Below, one piece after another: positions 42,724-54,948 of a DNA stretch of 64,000 bases; positions within the stretch are counted from its first letter, which is position 1, and each line of letters opens with the position of its first letter. The notes beneath the pieces are model-generated. The model searched no databases and had not been told where the DNA came from. It saw only the letters and a list, made by a program, of their open reading frames with translations. The stretch comes from Poa pratensis. Lineage: Eukaryota; Streptophyta; Magnoliopsida; Poales; Poaceae. The DNA lies in assembly GCA_947311845.1 (NCBI GenBank), contig CAMZMU010000069.1, forward strand, positions 15,227,488 to 15,291,487, read 5' to 3'. The position numbers were made by a program, and so were the translations under genes.

Positions 42724-45540
42724 AGTGGCGCCGTCTGTGGGAAAGAATAGCGCTGGACTCGAAGTTTCGCCGGTCCCAACAGCAAACGGCAAATCGCCGA
42801 TCACACCAGCAAACGGCAACTCGCCGATCTCATCTGCAAACGGCAACTCGCCGGCCATGTCAGCAAACAGCAACTCGCCGATCCAGGCGACACACGGCGA
42901 CTCGCCGACCTACTCGAAAAGCGGCGGCCTGCCCGCTTCACCCGCAAAAAGCGCATCTGCTCTTCCAATGAATTTCAATCCGCACTCGCCAGAGCTTCAG
43001 GAGGCGTTTTCTGGCCTTGAATCAGGTTTGAGCTTAACTGTTGGAGCATTCAATTTTTTCGTAAACAATCTTGGTACGCAGGACTCGACAGATCCGCAAC
43101 AACCGGTGCTGGGCGCACTCGAGGCTCCGTCGACTGCGCTCGCCCCGTCGTCGATTCCTGAAGCCTGCTCGCCCGCAACAACCATGTCGACCGGCGAGCT
43201 CGACAGGTTCATGATGACGGAACTCCAAGGGAGGAGGCAGAATCAGCATACCGCACAAGCAACGTCGACTTCAACCTACCACTCGACGAAAGTTTCGACT
43301 GCGGGATCTCCCTCGACGACTTCTACGAGCCCGCGATTCATAACGACAGCAACGTCGACTCGGAGATCTTCACCAACACCAACCTCGGCTCAGACATCCA
43401 TAATGGCCTCGCCAACACCGAGATGAGCATAGGCGATGAACACGCGACAACGAATTCGCCTCGAAGATCTACTCGATGAACATACTGGCTCTGACATGAG
43501 CCTCGACGGCGACGTCGAGTCCATGACTGGAATCGACAGCACATACACCTGTCCTCGGGTCACGCCCCATCAGGTCTACGTGGCCTTCACCGCAGAATCA
43601 TCCGCAGACGCAGCCGCTCGCAGGCCTGCACAATTCCCATGCACGGTAACCATGCCGGATGGGGTCACAACCTTGACAATCACGGAGGAGATGGCAGCAA
43701 AAGCAGATAAAGTCATAAAGGAGTGCACAATGATGCCACCAAATTCCACCCCAGAGGAGATGTTGACCTTCCAGTACTTCAACTGGCAGGAGTCAATTCG
43801 ACTGCAAAACTACCGAGCGACGCTCGAGGAGCGCAAAAGGCAAGCCAGCCTCTCGAGTGCCCGAAGAAGGGAGCAATCCCTCGGGTCCACAATGCAACCA
43901 ACCCCACGACCTAGGTCGCGGTTGGCAAGCCTTCCAGAACATGAAAGGGTAGCAATCACCCGTAACCTGTCGTTCATGACAGAGGACGCTAATGGAATCC
44001 CAGTGCCCAAAACTGCTGCGGGTGCATTATTCTCCGTAGGTGCTTACCTCAAGGCAATGCAACCTCCGGCGAATGACCCTAACGCAGCCCTGCATCGCCA
44101 ACAACTCAAATCGCTAGCTCTAGCGGCACAGGCTATACAGCCAGAAGAAAAACTCCAGCAAGGAATCGCGATCGCGACATAGTCGACACGCAGCACATCA
44201 TCGCAGTGGTCGCAGCCACCACTCGGATGAAGGAAGGAGAAGCACGCGCCGGCACAGGTCCAGCAGAAGCAGATCTCGAAGATCCTATAGCAGCGATTCA
44301 TACTCTGATCGTGAACCAGAGCCATGCGGAGCATTGTGCTTCACTCGACGCATCCGTGAGACGCGGATGCCCAAACGGTTCAAGTTGACAGGCGAACAAC
44401 CCAAGTACAACGGTCGCCAAGAACCTTCTGGGTGGTTAGAAGATTACAGACTCGCCGTGGCATGCCAGCGTGGCACGAACACCACGGCGATGCAGTACAT
44501 ACGACTTATGCTCGAAGGAACTGCCCGCGACTGGCTCAAGTCGCTCCCTCCATCATCATACGACTCGTGGGACGATTTCCGCAGAGACTTCATCAAAAAC
44601 TTCGAGCCTCTGTGTGAGCGCCCGAAGACATTCGAGAATTAAGGACATGCACTCAACGATCAGACGAGTCGTTGAGATCATACATACGGCGGTGGACCGA
44701 AATACGCAATTCGGTTGGCAAAGTGTCAGAAGACAGGGCCATGGATGCCTTCATACAAGGTCTCGCCAGGAAGGACTTCAAAGAGGCACTTGGTCGTGAA
44801 AAGCCAACCTCCCTGGCTGACCTCATCAAAGTTGCGACTGAGTGGGCAGATGGAGAGGATTCTGTACGCAGATCCCGTGCTTCCCCAACACGCGACAACT
44901 ACGAAAGCGGCAGTCGAGGCCGCAGAGATTCATACAGAGAAGATCGCAGGCGCAAACGTTCCAAACGTCCTTACGACGATAACAGACCCGAGTTCATGGC
45001 GGCTGGATACACACAACCCGGGAAGACCAAGATAGAAGCAATCGACGCTCGGATGATCGACGGGACAGTCGAGATCGCGAGCAGCGGAGCGACAGCTACA
45101 AAAGGCAAGAATGGCGCAAACGCAGCGACGCAAAACCCGAGCGGTCATTCGAGGAAAAGATGGACGACTGGTGCAGATTCCACCTCTTCAAGGGGGACGA
45201 CGGAAAACTACGCTCCAATCACACCCTAAGGAACTGCAGGGAATTCGACCAAATGGCGACTGACTACATGATACGACTCAAAAGGTACGGCCCAGCACCT
45301 GCTCAGCCCACGCCTGCACCCGCACCACAGCCGAACGCTGTGCCCGCTCTCATGGCGCCACAGCCGCCACCCAACCACCACCACAGCCTGCTCCAGGCGC
45401 AAACCTCGCAGGTGCCATACAACCCGTACTACGGGCGGAAGATGATCAATATCCACAGCCCCACGGGCAGATGTACATGATACAAAAGGGTCGCCCCTCC
45501 AACAGGCAGCAAAAGCTAATCACTAGACAAGTGAACATGG
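42695..45540 (+). pseudogene. gag region of the Tat-lineage element
   Basis: Gag forms the virus-like particle. Open segments at 42695-43426, 43436-44182, 44334-44642, 44672-45229 and 45160-45480 follow one another with frame changes. The N-terminal part has a repeated Asn-Gly-Asn-Ser-Pro-type motif (about 42783-42890). The conserved capsid domain lies at about 44380-44830 (GWLEDYRLAVACQRG, ARDWLKSLPP, WDDFRRDFIKNF). It is followed by an Arg/Lys/Asp-rich segment and a Cys-His motif (WCRFH... SNHTLRNC) in place of a classical zinc knuckle. The break at about 44635 is a GG-to-G loss. The start codon is uncertain because the first frame opens inside the LTR. Confidence 0.8.
42726..42742 (+). other. 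Primer binding site of the Tat-lineage element
   Basis: TGGCGCCGTCTGTGGGA lies two bases inside the 5' LTR, the expected priming position for minus-strand DNA synthesis. Confidence 0.8.
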
Positions 45541-45561
45541 CTGTCATGGCACCTCCTGCCG

Positions 45562-46266
45562 TGCCAGATTTCTGAAGGGATCGGAAACCATCATAAGCTT
45601 CAGTCGAGAGGATCATCCCCCAGCTGTAGTTCGACCAGGGCACGCGGCTCTGGTACTCGACGCGCAAATAGGAGGCTACGCCATGACCAAGGTCTTCATG
45701 GATGGAGGCAGCGGCATAAACATCATCTTCGCGGACACGCTCCGCAAAATGAACAGGTCAGTCGAAAACCTCCCAAAATCTTCAAATACCTTCCACGGTA
45801 TTGTTCCTGGCAAAGCAATTAGCCCAGAAGGCACCATACAACTCGACGTTACGTTCGGGGACAAAAGCCACTTCAGGACAGAGTCGATTGAGTTCGAGGT
45901 CGTCGACTGGAAATCACAATACCATGCTATTCTTGGTCGCCCGACGTTTGCTCGATTCATGGCGGTGCCACACTACGCGTACCTCACGCTGAAGATGCCA
46001 GGACCAAAGGGAGTCATCACTGTCCGTGGAAACTTTCAAAGGTCCGATGCTTGCGACCGCGAGTTCAGCAAAATCTCCGAGATGTTCGGGGTGGAAGAAT
46101 CACTCGCCGACTTGGCGATTACCAACGACCGCACACTCCTTCCAGAGCATAAGAAGTTGGCAGTCGACAGATCCTTCAATGCTACAAATGACACAAGGTC
46201 GCATCAGGTGCACCCGACCGATCCGTCCAAGACAGTCAACATATCTTCGAGCCTGCCTATCGCATA
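45562..46266 (+). CDS. Aspartic protease region of the Tat-lineage element
   Basis: The region carries the retropepsin active-site word MDGGSGINII and, further on, HAILGRPTFARF, the usual flap/ILG motif. It would cleave the polyprotein. It continues from gag after a frame change at about 45572 (AA reduced to A) and is separated from the reverse transcriptase by an in-frame TAG at 46265-46267. That stop is not a homopolymer change, so it may be real. Confidence 0.75.
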
Positions 46267-46267
46267 G

Positions 46268-47391
46268 GAAGGCGCGCTCGTCGAATTCCTCCGTGAGAAC
46301 TGGGAAATATTTGCGTGGTGTCCAGCCGACATGCCAGGTATTCCCAGGGAATTCGCCGAGCACTCTCTCCAATTGTTTCCAGATGCAAAGCCAGTCAAGC
46401 AAACGATGCGTCGAATCTCCGGCCCAAAGCGAACCGCAGTCGAATCTGAAGTCGACCGGTTACTCGCAGCAGGATTCATTAGGGAAATCAAGAAATCACA
46501 ATGGGTGGCCAACCCCGTACTCGTAGAAAGAAGCATACAGACATCCTTCGGATGTGCGTGGACTTCACAGCGCTGAACAAGTGCTGTCCAAAGGATCACT
46601 TCCCGCTACCCCGAATCGACCAGATCGTCGACTCCACCGCCGGATGCGCACGACTCTCCTTTCTGGATGCTTACTCAGGTTATCACCAGATAAGGATGAA
46701 GCAAGAAGACGAAGAAAAAACGGCGTTCATAACCCCACTCGGGGTCTACTGCTACACAACTATGCCCTTTGGGCTCAAAAACGCGGGTGCAACATACCAG
46801 CGCATGATGCAGGACTGCCTCAAAAAGCAAATCGGACGCAACGTCCAGGTCTACGTGGATGACATTGTCATTACCACAAGGGAAGAACACACACTACTCG
46901 ACGATTTGAGGGAGACGTTCGCAAACCTCAAACGCTTCCATATCAAGCTCAATCCTAAGAAGTGTACGTTCGGCGTTCCAGCCGGGCAGCTCCTAGGGTA
47001 CCTAGTCTCTGCCCGTGGAATCGAAGCAGACCCGGAGAAAATACAGGCCATCCTCACAATGCAAAGGCCTTCAAAGCTTCATGATGTGCAGAAACTAGCA
47101 GGACGAGTAGCAGCGCTCAGTCGATTCATCAGCAAACTGGGTGAAAAGGCTTTACCATTCTATCGACTGATGAAGAAGGCGGACAAGTTCGAGTGGACGC
47201 CAGAAGCTGAAGCAGCCTTCACAGATCTCAAGCGGATCCTCACAAGCCCTCCGATCCTCGTCGCACCTAAGGAACGGGAACCACTCTACCTGTATGTCTC
47301 GGCTACAAACAGGGTGGTGAGCACCGTACTGGTAGTCGAACGCATGGAGGAGGGCACATCCAAAGCATACAACGTCCAGTCTACTACCTAA
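46268..47391 (+). CDS. Reverse transcriptase and first RNase H
   Basis: Reverse transcriptase motifs appear in order: RRISGPKRTAVESEVDRLL, AGFIREI, WVANPVLV, then after a frame change at about 46527 RMCVDFTALNKCCPKD, LSFLDAYSGYHQI, MPFGLKNAGATYQRMM and the catalytic YVDD box (YVDDIVI). The connection domain (LGYLVSARGIEADPEK) and the start of RNase H (PLYLYVSATNRVVSTVLV) follow. It copies element RNA into DNA. The break at 47352 (GGGG reduced to GGG) moves the last part (PVYYLSEVL) to another frame. Confidence 0.85.
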
Positions 47392-47456
47392 GCGAGGTTC
47401 TCTCCATATCAAAACAGCGGTACCCGCACTATCAAAAGCTGGCATACGCTGTATTC

Positions 47457-48090
47457 ATGTCCTCAAGGAAGTTGACACACTACTTCACCGAGCACCCGAT
47501 CACCGTGGTAAGTAACTCAGCAATCGGTGATATCCTCACAAACCCCAATGCAACGGGTCGAGTCGCAAAATGGCTCATCGAGCTGGCTCCAAGAGACATC
47601 AAGTACGAGCACCCGAAGGCTATCAAAGCACAAGTCCTACCCGACTTCACAACCGAGTGGATAGAGGCCCAATTACCTGGAGCACCAGACGTGTCCAATT
47701 CCTGGACCATGTACTTCGATGGGTCCAAGAAACACGAAGGCGCAGGCGCAGGCGTCATCCTCATATCACCAAAAGGGGACAAGCTACGTTATGTTTTGCA
47801 GATGGGATTCAAACTACCCTCCAATAACGAGGCTGAATACGAGGCCTGATCCATGGCATGCGGATGGCAAAAGCACTTGGGTGCACTCGATTGATGATCT
47901 ACGGCGACTCCAATCTCGTGGTGCAGCAAACAATGAAGGCCTGCGACGCAATCGCGGACAACATGATCGCTTATCGCGACCTGTACAACACACTGGAGGG
48001 CAGCTTCGAGGGCTGCGAGTTGAGGCACATAGGAAGGGAAAGTAACGAAGAAGCAGACATGCTAGGCCAATCTTGGTCTTCCTCGAGCGC
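47457..48090 (+). CDS. Second (archaeal-like) RNase H domain
   Basis: WTMYFDGSKKHEGAGAGVIL, LPSNNEAEYEA, then after a frame change at 47845 (CCC reduced to CC) LMIYGDSNLVVQQ and RESNEEADML. These give the D-E-D-D residues of an archaeal-type RNase H. A second RNase H next to the usual one is a feature known from Tat-lineage plant elements, where it is thought to restore RNA cleavage activity. Confidence 0.8.
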
Positions 48091-49440
48091 ATCGAACACA
48101 GATCTATCAAGGAGAAACGAGAGCCTCCTCCGTCGACTACGCCACCCAAAAGCAAAGTGCCTAGCACAGAGGACCCCCCAGTCGAGGTATTTCTCATTGA
48201 GCCAACCTGGACTCAACCTTTTCTGGCTTACATACTCCGTGGCGAGCTACCAGATGACATAACCGAGTCCCGACGCGTGACTCGAAGATCAAAAGCATAC
48301 ACCGTTATCAACGGCGAGTTATACAAGCGCAGCATATCAGGTATGTTCCAAAGATGCATCGCATTCGAAGATGGCCAAGCCATACTTCGAGACATTCATG
48401 CAGGTACCTGTGGGCATCACGCCAGCAGTCGATCACTCGTAGCCAAAGCCTTTCGCGCAGGGTTTTACTGGCCTACAGCACTCAAAGACGCGGAGGACAT
48501 AGTCAAAAGGTGCGTCGGCTGCCAGAAATTCGCAACAAGGCCGCACGCACCCGCATCGGCGTTGAAGACTATACCGCTGGCCTGGCCTTTCGCCCAATGG
48601 GGGCTCGATATGGTTGGGCCACTCAAAAAATCATCGCATGGCGGGCATACTCACCTACTGGTGGCAGTCGACAAGTTCACAAAGTGGATCGAGGCGGTCC
48701 CCATCACAAATTCGACTGCTACTACGGCAGTCAACTTCATAAAGAGCATCATCTACCGCTTCGGTGTCCCAAACAGTATCATCACTGATAACGGCACAAA
48801 CTTCACGGCTGAGGAGTTCAAAACCTTCTGCAAAGAGCAGGACATTACGCTCAACTACGCATCCGTGGCACATCCACAATCCAATGGCCAAGTCGAAAAG
48901 GCCAACGGACTTGTGACGAGTGGGATCAAGAAGCGCCTCCTGGTGCCACTCAAAAGAGCTGCGGGTGCTTGGGTCGAAGAACTACCATCTGTGCTATGGA
49001 GCCTACGCACAACTCCCAACACTTCTACGCAGTTCACCCCATTCTTCATGGTCTATGGTGCAGAGGCAATCTGCCATCAGATGTAAGGTTCAATGCGCCA
49101 CGAGTTGAAGCATACAATGAAGAAGACGCGGAAGAAGCACTCGAAGACGCAGTCGACTTGCTCGATGAGGCGCGAGACACGGCCTTGGCCCGCACAGCTG
49201 TTTACCAGCAGGATCTCCGCAACTACCATAGCCGTCGACTGCGAACCAGGTCCTTTGTTGTGGCGACCTGGTTCTTCGACTGAAGCAAAAGAAGGTGCAC
49301 AAGCTCGCTTCCCCATGGGAAGGTCCCTTCATCATCACGGAGGTCCTTGGTGGAGGCGCATATCGACTGAAGCACGCGAAGACAGGCGAACTCTCTCATA
49401 ATCCTTGGAACGTTGCGCATCTGCGCCGTTTCTACGCATA
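48073..49440 (+). CDS. Integrase of the Tat-lineage element
   Basis: The zinc-binding HHCC region runs from HAGTCGHH to RCVGCQKF. The catalytic core has GLDMVGPL, SIITDNGTNF and NGQVEKANG, giving the D, D, E triad. The main frame ends at 49085. The C-terminal part continues in other frames (49093-49283, then about 49240-49440) with WEGPFIITEVLGGGAYRL and WNVAHLRRFYA. It inserts the DNA copy and would produce the 5-bp GTAAG duplication seen here. Confidence 0.85.
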
Positions 49441-49639
49441 AAGTGCTCACAGTCATACAATGTAATAGGCTATATGTCGGATGGCTGCAGGTTTCAGACG
49501 CGCTCTTTTCCTTACCAGGGTACCTAAGGGGACTGGAAGGTTTTTAATGAGGCGGCCTGCAGCCTAACATTCAAAAGAGGAATAAAATCAATGTTCCTTC
49601 GACTTCTTGTGACTACTACCCGCATAATTCATACCTTAA

Positions 49640-49935
49640 CCGCACCCGAAACCCTCGGGGGCTGTGTTATCGATCAAATGAGCTCTCGCTCTTGCAGAAA
49701 CACAATGCCTTAGCCACCCGAATGCTCGGGGGCTGCGTAACAAGGATCCAAACAAAGACACAAAAACTCTGCAGCCGCACTCGAATACTCGGGGGCTGCA
49801 CAGTCATTGGTTCACAACCAACACATATTTCACAAACCCCGCTCGACTGACTCGGGGGCTCGACAAAAAATCAAAGTATACAAACTATACAATATACAAA
49901 GAGTCAAAAATTACACTCGGGGGCTGCCCCCTATA
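49640..49935 (+). repeat. Iterated polypurine-tract-like motif CTCGGGGGCTG
   Basis: The word CTCGGGGGCT occurs at about 49657, 49726, 49788, 49851 and 49917, spaced about 60 bp apart. It occurs again near 54338 and at the true PPT next to the 3' LTR (54939-54948). The spacer sequences differ, so this is an array of a conserved motif and not a simple tandem repeat. Confidence 0.8.
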
Positions 49936-49999
49936 CAAAAATTGCACTCGCAAACTATTCTAATCCTCAGGCTCGTCCTTTACGGGCAGCTCGGGACCA

Positions 50000-52900
50000 C
50001 AAAGCTGTTCGCGAGTGCACTCGATTAGTGTCTCCGCAGCTCGGATCGTGTCATCCAGGTCTTTTGTTCGAGAACCTCTCCGGCTGCAGGTGTCCGCAAC
50101 ACCAACCTTGGTTTTCGACTACGCATATACGCCATTGCAGCGTTGGCTCCAATCACAAGTCTCTGAGACAGCAACTCTCGAATGGGATTTGTTTGACGGA
50201 AGATGTTCAACAAAGCACGAATCCCTTGTGGTTGTGGCCCCGCAGGAAAAAGAGTCTCGTTCAGGCGAATAAACGCTGCCCGGCATAACTCCAGCAGTTC
50301 AGCACTTCGCCAGACGCGATCCTTCAGGGTGGCGAGTATGCGGGCATGGTACCTATCAAGCCAAAAGTGTTGACGCCCAGTCGTAGGGTCGTCAACCACG
50401 CTATCCAGACGCCCTTCCACGCGAATCTTTTCAGCCTGGAAGTTGTCGACAAAGCCTACAAAACGGGCGCACCAGTCAGATCAAAAGGACAATAGCTACG
50501 CAAAAAGCTTGTAAACAGAGCAAGATTCGAACTTACACTCGAGTTGCCTGTTCACAAGATCCATCTCCCCGAGCACATATTCTCGCGTTGGGTGGCCAAC
50601 GCGGGTCTCGCCCTCAATCGATTCAGCTCAGCCTGGGCGTCCTTCAGATCTTGCTCCATTCTCACAAATTTGGCCTTCATATACTCCATCACCTTGGCAT
50701 CATTTACCAATTGACCCTGGGATCGGGTGGTGATTGGAGCCTGCGAGGAACTAGTCGCAGTAGCAGGTTCTCGTGACTGTTCAAAGAGCATAATCACAAA
50801 CACAAAGTTTGTGTCAGAAGCTAAAACTCATGTCATAAGCATACAACTCTCGAGTGAAAGACATTAGCAAAAGACTATTTGCATAAACAAGGTAGCACAA
50901 ACAAAGCGCAGACTCGCGCAGTTCAGAAGGTATCATTACAAGGCATAAACAAAAGGGTACAGCTACCCTAAACCTAAGATTCGATTTCCTAAGCAGACGA
51001 TTGGCAGTCTCGAGTGCCCGGCGCTCCATGGTGGCATAAAAACCTCGGCCAGTCGCGCGGCGGCTCCGCTCACCCCCTTCAGAGAAATGGGCTTCCCATC
51101 TGGCTTCCGAGGGAACGCAGACAGTGCTGCCTCGTAGTCGCAATCTATCCCATGTCCCATAAGAAGCTTGATGGTGGACTCGGATCCGCGTACCGTGTTG
51201 GCGCGAGCGAAACCCGCCATGGTGGACGTCCCGGGGCCAAACACGTCGGCGAAGTCGTCCGCCGTCGACGGCACTACGCCAGTCGGGAACACCACCTTGT
51301 ATACAGCGCCAAGTGTGTTCGTCATTTGGCGAGTGCGTCCTTCGCCTGGTGCATACGGCGCCTAGGCCGCCCACAACCTGTCCAGCGAAGATCATCACTC
51401 GACCACGTCCGCAGAGGCCGGTGCGCCAACAGCTTCTGCACAATAAACAAAAGGCAAAAGTCATTTCATGACACTCGACAGTTATATCATATCAAAAGGA
51501 GAAAAGATTACTCACCTCCCATGGCCTGCGCAAGTGCCGCGAGCTGGTCAGCATATCCTCGCTCGCGTGCAGCGGCTGAGTTGGTGGCGGCAGCCAGTTC
51601 TTTCTTCGATTCTTCGCGCTGTGCGGCGAGTGCATCTTCCAGCTCCTTCTTCTCGCCTGGCCCAGCAAAATCACGTGCATTCAATACTCGACAAAATCAA
51701 GCATTGCAAAAAGAAATTCGGCAAAACAAAGCAAAAAGGAGAACTCACGACTGAGCCGCTCTAGCTCGGCGCGCATGGTGTCCCTCTCCTGCTCCACCTG
51801 GACATAAGCCTTGGCGGAATCTGCCAAGGTGTGGTAGAAGGGCTGCGAGCAACGAGTTCAGCAAAAATTCAAACTTCACAGACCTACAACTAAACGGGTC
51901 AAGCAAAAAGCTCCTTACGTGGTTCATCCACGGCTCAGGAGCCGCGACTGATGTCCCGATAACTGGAGTTGCCGCCTTGGTTGGCTCAACAACGCATCAG
52001 TGGCCGTTGGCTGGGCAGCCTCGTTTCCAGTCGGTGCATAATTCGACTGCTCCAGGGTTGGAACATTTTCGACTGGAGGAGTCCCAGGCTGATTGTTTTC
52101 AGCGCTGTGGGCAACACAACAAAGCAAAAAGACGGTCAGCAAAATATGTGACAGCACAAAATTCTCATACTCAAAAACACATACCTGTGCTCCTCATCTT
52201 CCTCATCTTCGGAGTCGCCAAAAATTGGTCCCCCAAAGGCTGGGGTACCACTCGACTGAAGAGGAAGAGTTGAGCTTGTTGAGCACGCACGCAAAGGAGC
52301 GGCTTGGAAAACAGGTGGTGAGCCTGATTCCTCGTCATCCTCCAAGCCCTGCTCCTCGCGGGTGAACTCACAGCAGAAAGCGCCTTCTTGGCCAGTCGAC
52401 GCCGCTTCGGTGGCGCGGTATCGACTTCTTGGTCAGAGGTGGCCTTGTCTTCAGATTGGACCTCTTCTGCTGCTTCCTCCTCGACTCCTCCACATGTGAA
52501 TTGGTGGCAGAAGGGATGGGCGACTGATCCCCTTTCGGGTCCACCACCAGTGCCTGAGTTTCTTCAGTCTCTCCATTTTCAGGCAGAGGAGGAAGGGAGG
52601 CAGCAGTCGAATGACCCTGCATAGCACATCACAAATTGCAAAGTCAGAGTCAAAAAGCACATATCGTAGAAGCTACGAGTGGCAAACTATTAAACTACAG
52701 ACATACCTCAAGCAAAGGGTTTTCCGTCCCGTATGGCATGACGGGCAATCGATGTTGCAAGGGTCGGCTGTCGTCAGGCTGGTGATGTGGCGCACGTGCG
52801 TCACAAGTTCGTTCCTTGACAGTTCCTCTGGGCTCATTCGAGTGGAGTCACCCGTGCCCTCATACTCCCACATGGGATGCGCTCGGGCACGGAGTGGCCA

Positions 52901-53661
52901 CACCCGGGTGGCGATCAAATGGATGCCTGTGACTTTGTCTAGCATGCCTCCGATCCGAGCCAGCAAAGGGCTTGCCTCCTCCATTTCTTCGGCTGAGAGT
53001 TGGTGATCCCACGCCTTGGTCCTGGTGAAAGCAGCAGTCGAGAAAGGGGCGGCTGCGTCATGCTCGACAGTCGCATAAAACCACCCCTTCCTCCAGCCTT
53101 GGCGGAGTCGACGGTCTTCAGGCGGAAGTAGCGGGTGTCGCTGCGCACCTGGATTCCACAGCCGCCAACTGGGTAGGTGCGACCACCTCCTCTGTTCGGC
53201 CGTACCATGAAGATGGCTTTCCACAGCGCCCAGCTGGGTGCGACGCCGAGGAAGCACTCGCACAGCGTGATGAAACACGCGATATGCATAATACCATTTG
53301 GGGTGAGATCATGGATCTGCACCCCGTAGGCAAAAAGAAGACCACGAACGAAATCGTGGAGGGGAAGCGAAAAGCCCCTAGGCAAAAACTCCGCAAAACA
53401 AACACGCTCGTTAGCGCGTGGTTCAGGGAGTACCTCCTTGGGCGATGGCGCGCGGACGGCGAGCTGCTCCGCGGGTGGCAGATACCCCTGCTCGCGGAAC
53501 TTGACCAAATGGGCGTCCTTGATGGTGGACTTCGCCCAGTCCCCGCTGCCTTTCTTCAGCGCGGCGGATGCAGATGTACCCGCCACAGTCTTCTTGCCCT
53601 TGGCCGCATCGGTCGCGGCAGCGGCAGCGGCACCACGCTTGGAGCCTCCACCTTTCGCCAT
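50000..53661 (-). CDS. Antisense gene downstream of pol in the Tat-lineage element
   Basis: On the strand opposite to gag-pol, a frame starts at 53661 (MAKGGGSKRG, Ala/Lys-rich) and runs into a conserved domain: FLPRGFSLPLHDFVRGLLFA, GVQIHDLTPNGIMHIACFIT and APSWALWKAIFMV. This matches the grass family called putative gypsy-type transposon (Transposase_28/PF04195). After a frame change near 53100 it continues with RAHPMWEYEGTGDSTRMSPE and then, through several probable introns, with Ser/Glu/Lys-rich and coiled-coil-like pieces (about 52600-50550) and a last piece (SALFRKPDG-like words) near 51100. Antisense ORFs in this place are known from Retand, RIRE2 and Grande relatives; their function is unknown. 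Exon borders were not resolved. Confidence 0.65.
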
Positions 53662-54948
53662 CGCAACGTGGATGAGGGTGGAGAAGAGAGCTTGGCGCAG
53701 AGCAATGGAGGTGGGCGCGAGGAGGAAGATGAGACGAGGGGCGGCGCAAATAGGCAAATGGCAAGTAAAAAATTCTGCCAGCGCCGTCTCCACTATTTAC
53801 CACAGATCGCAATACGATCGCAACCGTCAAAACAAAGGCATACGCTCCGCGCGAAATCTAGCCATACACGTGGCGGCCGCGGAAGGCAACCGTCGCAGGC
53901 CACTCCGCCCACTACGCACGGGAAACTAGGAAATCATCATCACGCCCCGTGAAAACCGCGCCAGAGCGGTCAAATCAAGTCCAAACGGCGCTATACTTGG
54001 TCAGCTCTGCAAAAATGGGCCCACACAGAAGTGTCACGTCCCATCAGTCTTACCAGGCACGCCACCGCTTGTCAGAGATGGCAGTCGCAAAATGCGTCAT
54101 TGCTGACGTTGTTTCATCCTTCAGAACTGGCATAAAAATCACTCGATGATATCTTCGGGTGGTCTCTCGCATAAGTCTCGGTTGGTTCTTTAGCAAAGAT
54201 CATAAAGCCAGTCGAAATTCTTTCGACTGTAGTATCATACTCCCATCGGGAGCGTATCAAAAAATTTCTTTGACTAAAATGTGCAGGGTAAAAGATTTTG
54301 AGATTATCCTCCATTGCAAGCAATAAAGCACAATCTCGGGGGCTACTCCCATCGGGAGCGCTGTCGCGCACCCGATAGAATAATGGCAAAAGTGTCAGTC
54401 GACGAAACATTCGACTAAGTTCATAAGCAAAATCACACTCAAAATATTCCCGAGTTGATCCGACGATCCTTGGATGCTGCATGCATAGTGCAAAGGTAAG
54501 ACCCACCGATCAGTCGAGCTGGGCTAAGGACCGCTCCAGCAGCGTTATCCTTAAATTTTCCGTGTCAGCAGACATGATGAATTATCCCCGACGGACGCGT
54601 TGGGTTGATTCAAAATTATACTGCAGTTCGATTCCGTAAGACCTCAACGGCTGTTTCGAGTCTGTCCAGTTTGTTCCAGATTCGAGTCCGGGGACTCGAG
54701 TTTGATTGAAAGCTAGTATGGTTTTGCCACAAATGGTAGTTAACTGGCCCCGATCCGTCGTGTGTGCCGGGCCTGCTAAGCTAATATCCCTTGACTATCA
54801 TAAGCAAAAACTCATAGTCGATGAAACACTCGACATAGCCAACATGTGCTATTTCATAAGAATTCAAATACAGATGTAAAAAATATAACGTGCATGATGT
54901 ATGAGTCCATGCCCGACTCTTCGAATCAGACAAGTACTCGGGGGCTAC

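Noticed and set aside
46100..49456. Minus-strand and alternate-frame ORFs opposite gag-pol
   Set aside because: They lie opposite conserved pol domains and show no own family; only the antisense frame downstream of integrase has a recognised domain.
49640..49935. Minisatellite
   Set aside because: Only the 10-11-bp PPT-like motif is conserved; the spacers differ in sequence, so it is an iterated motif and not a tandem array.
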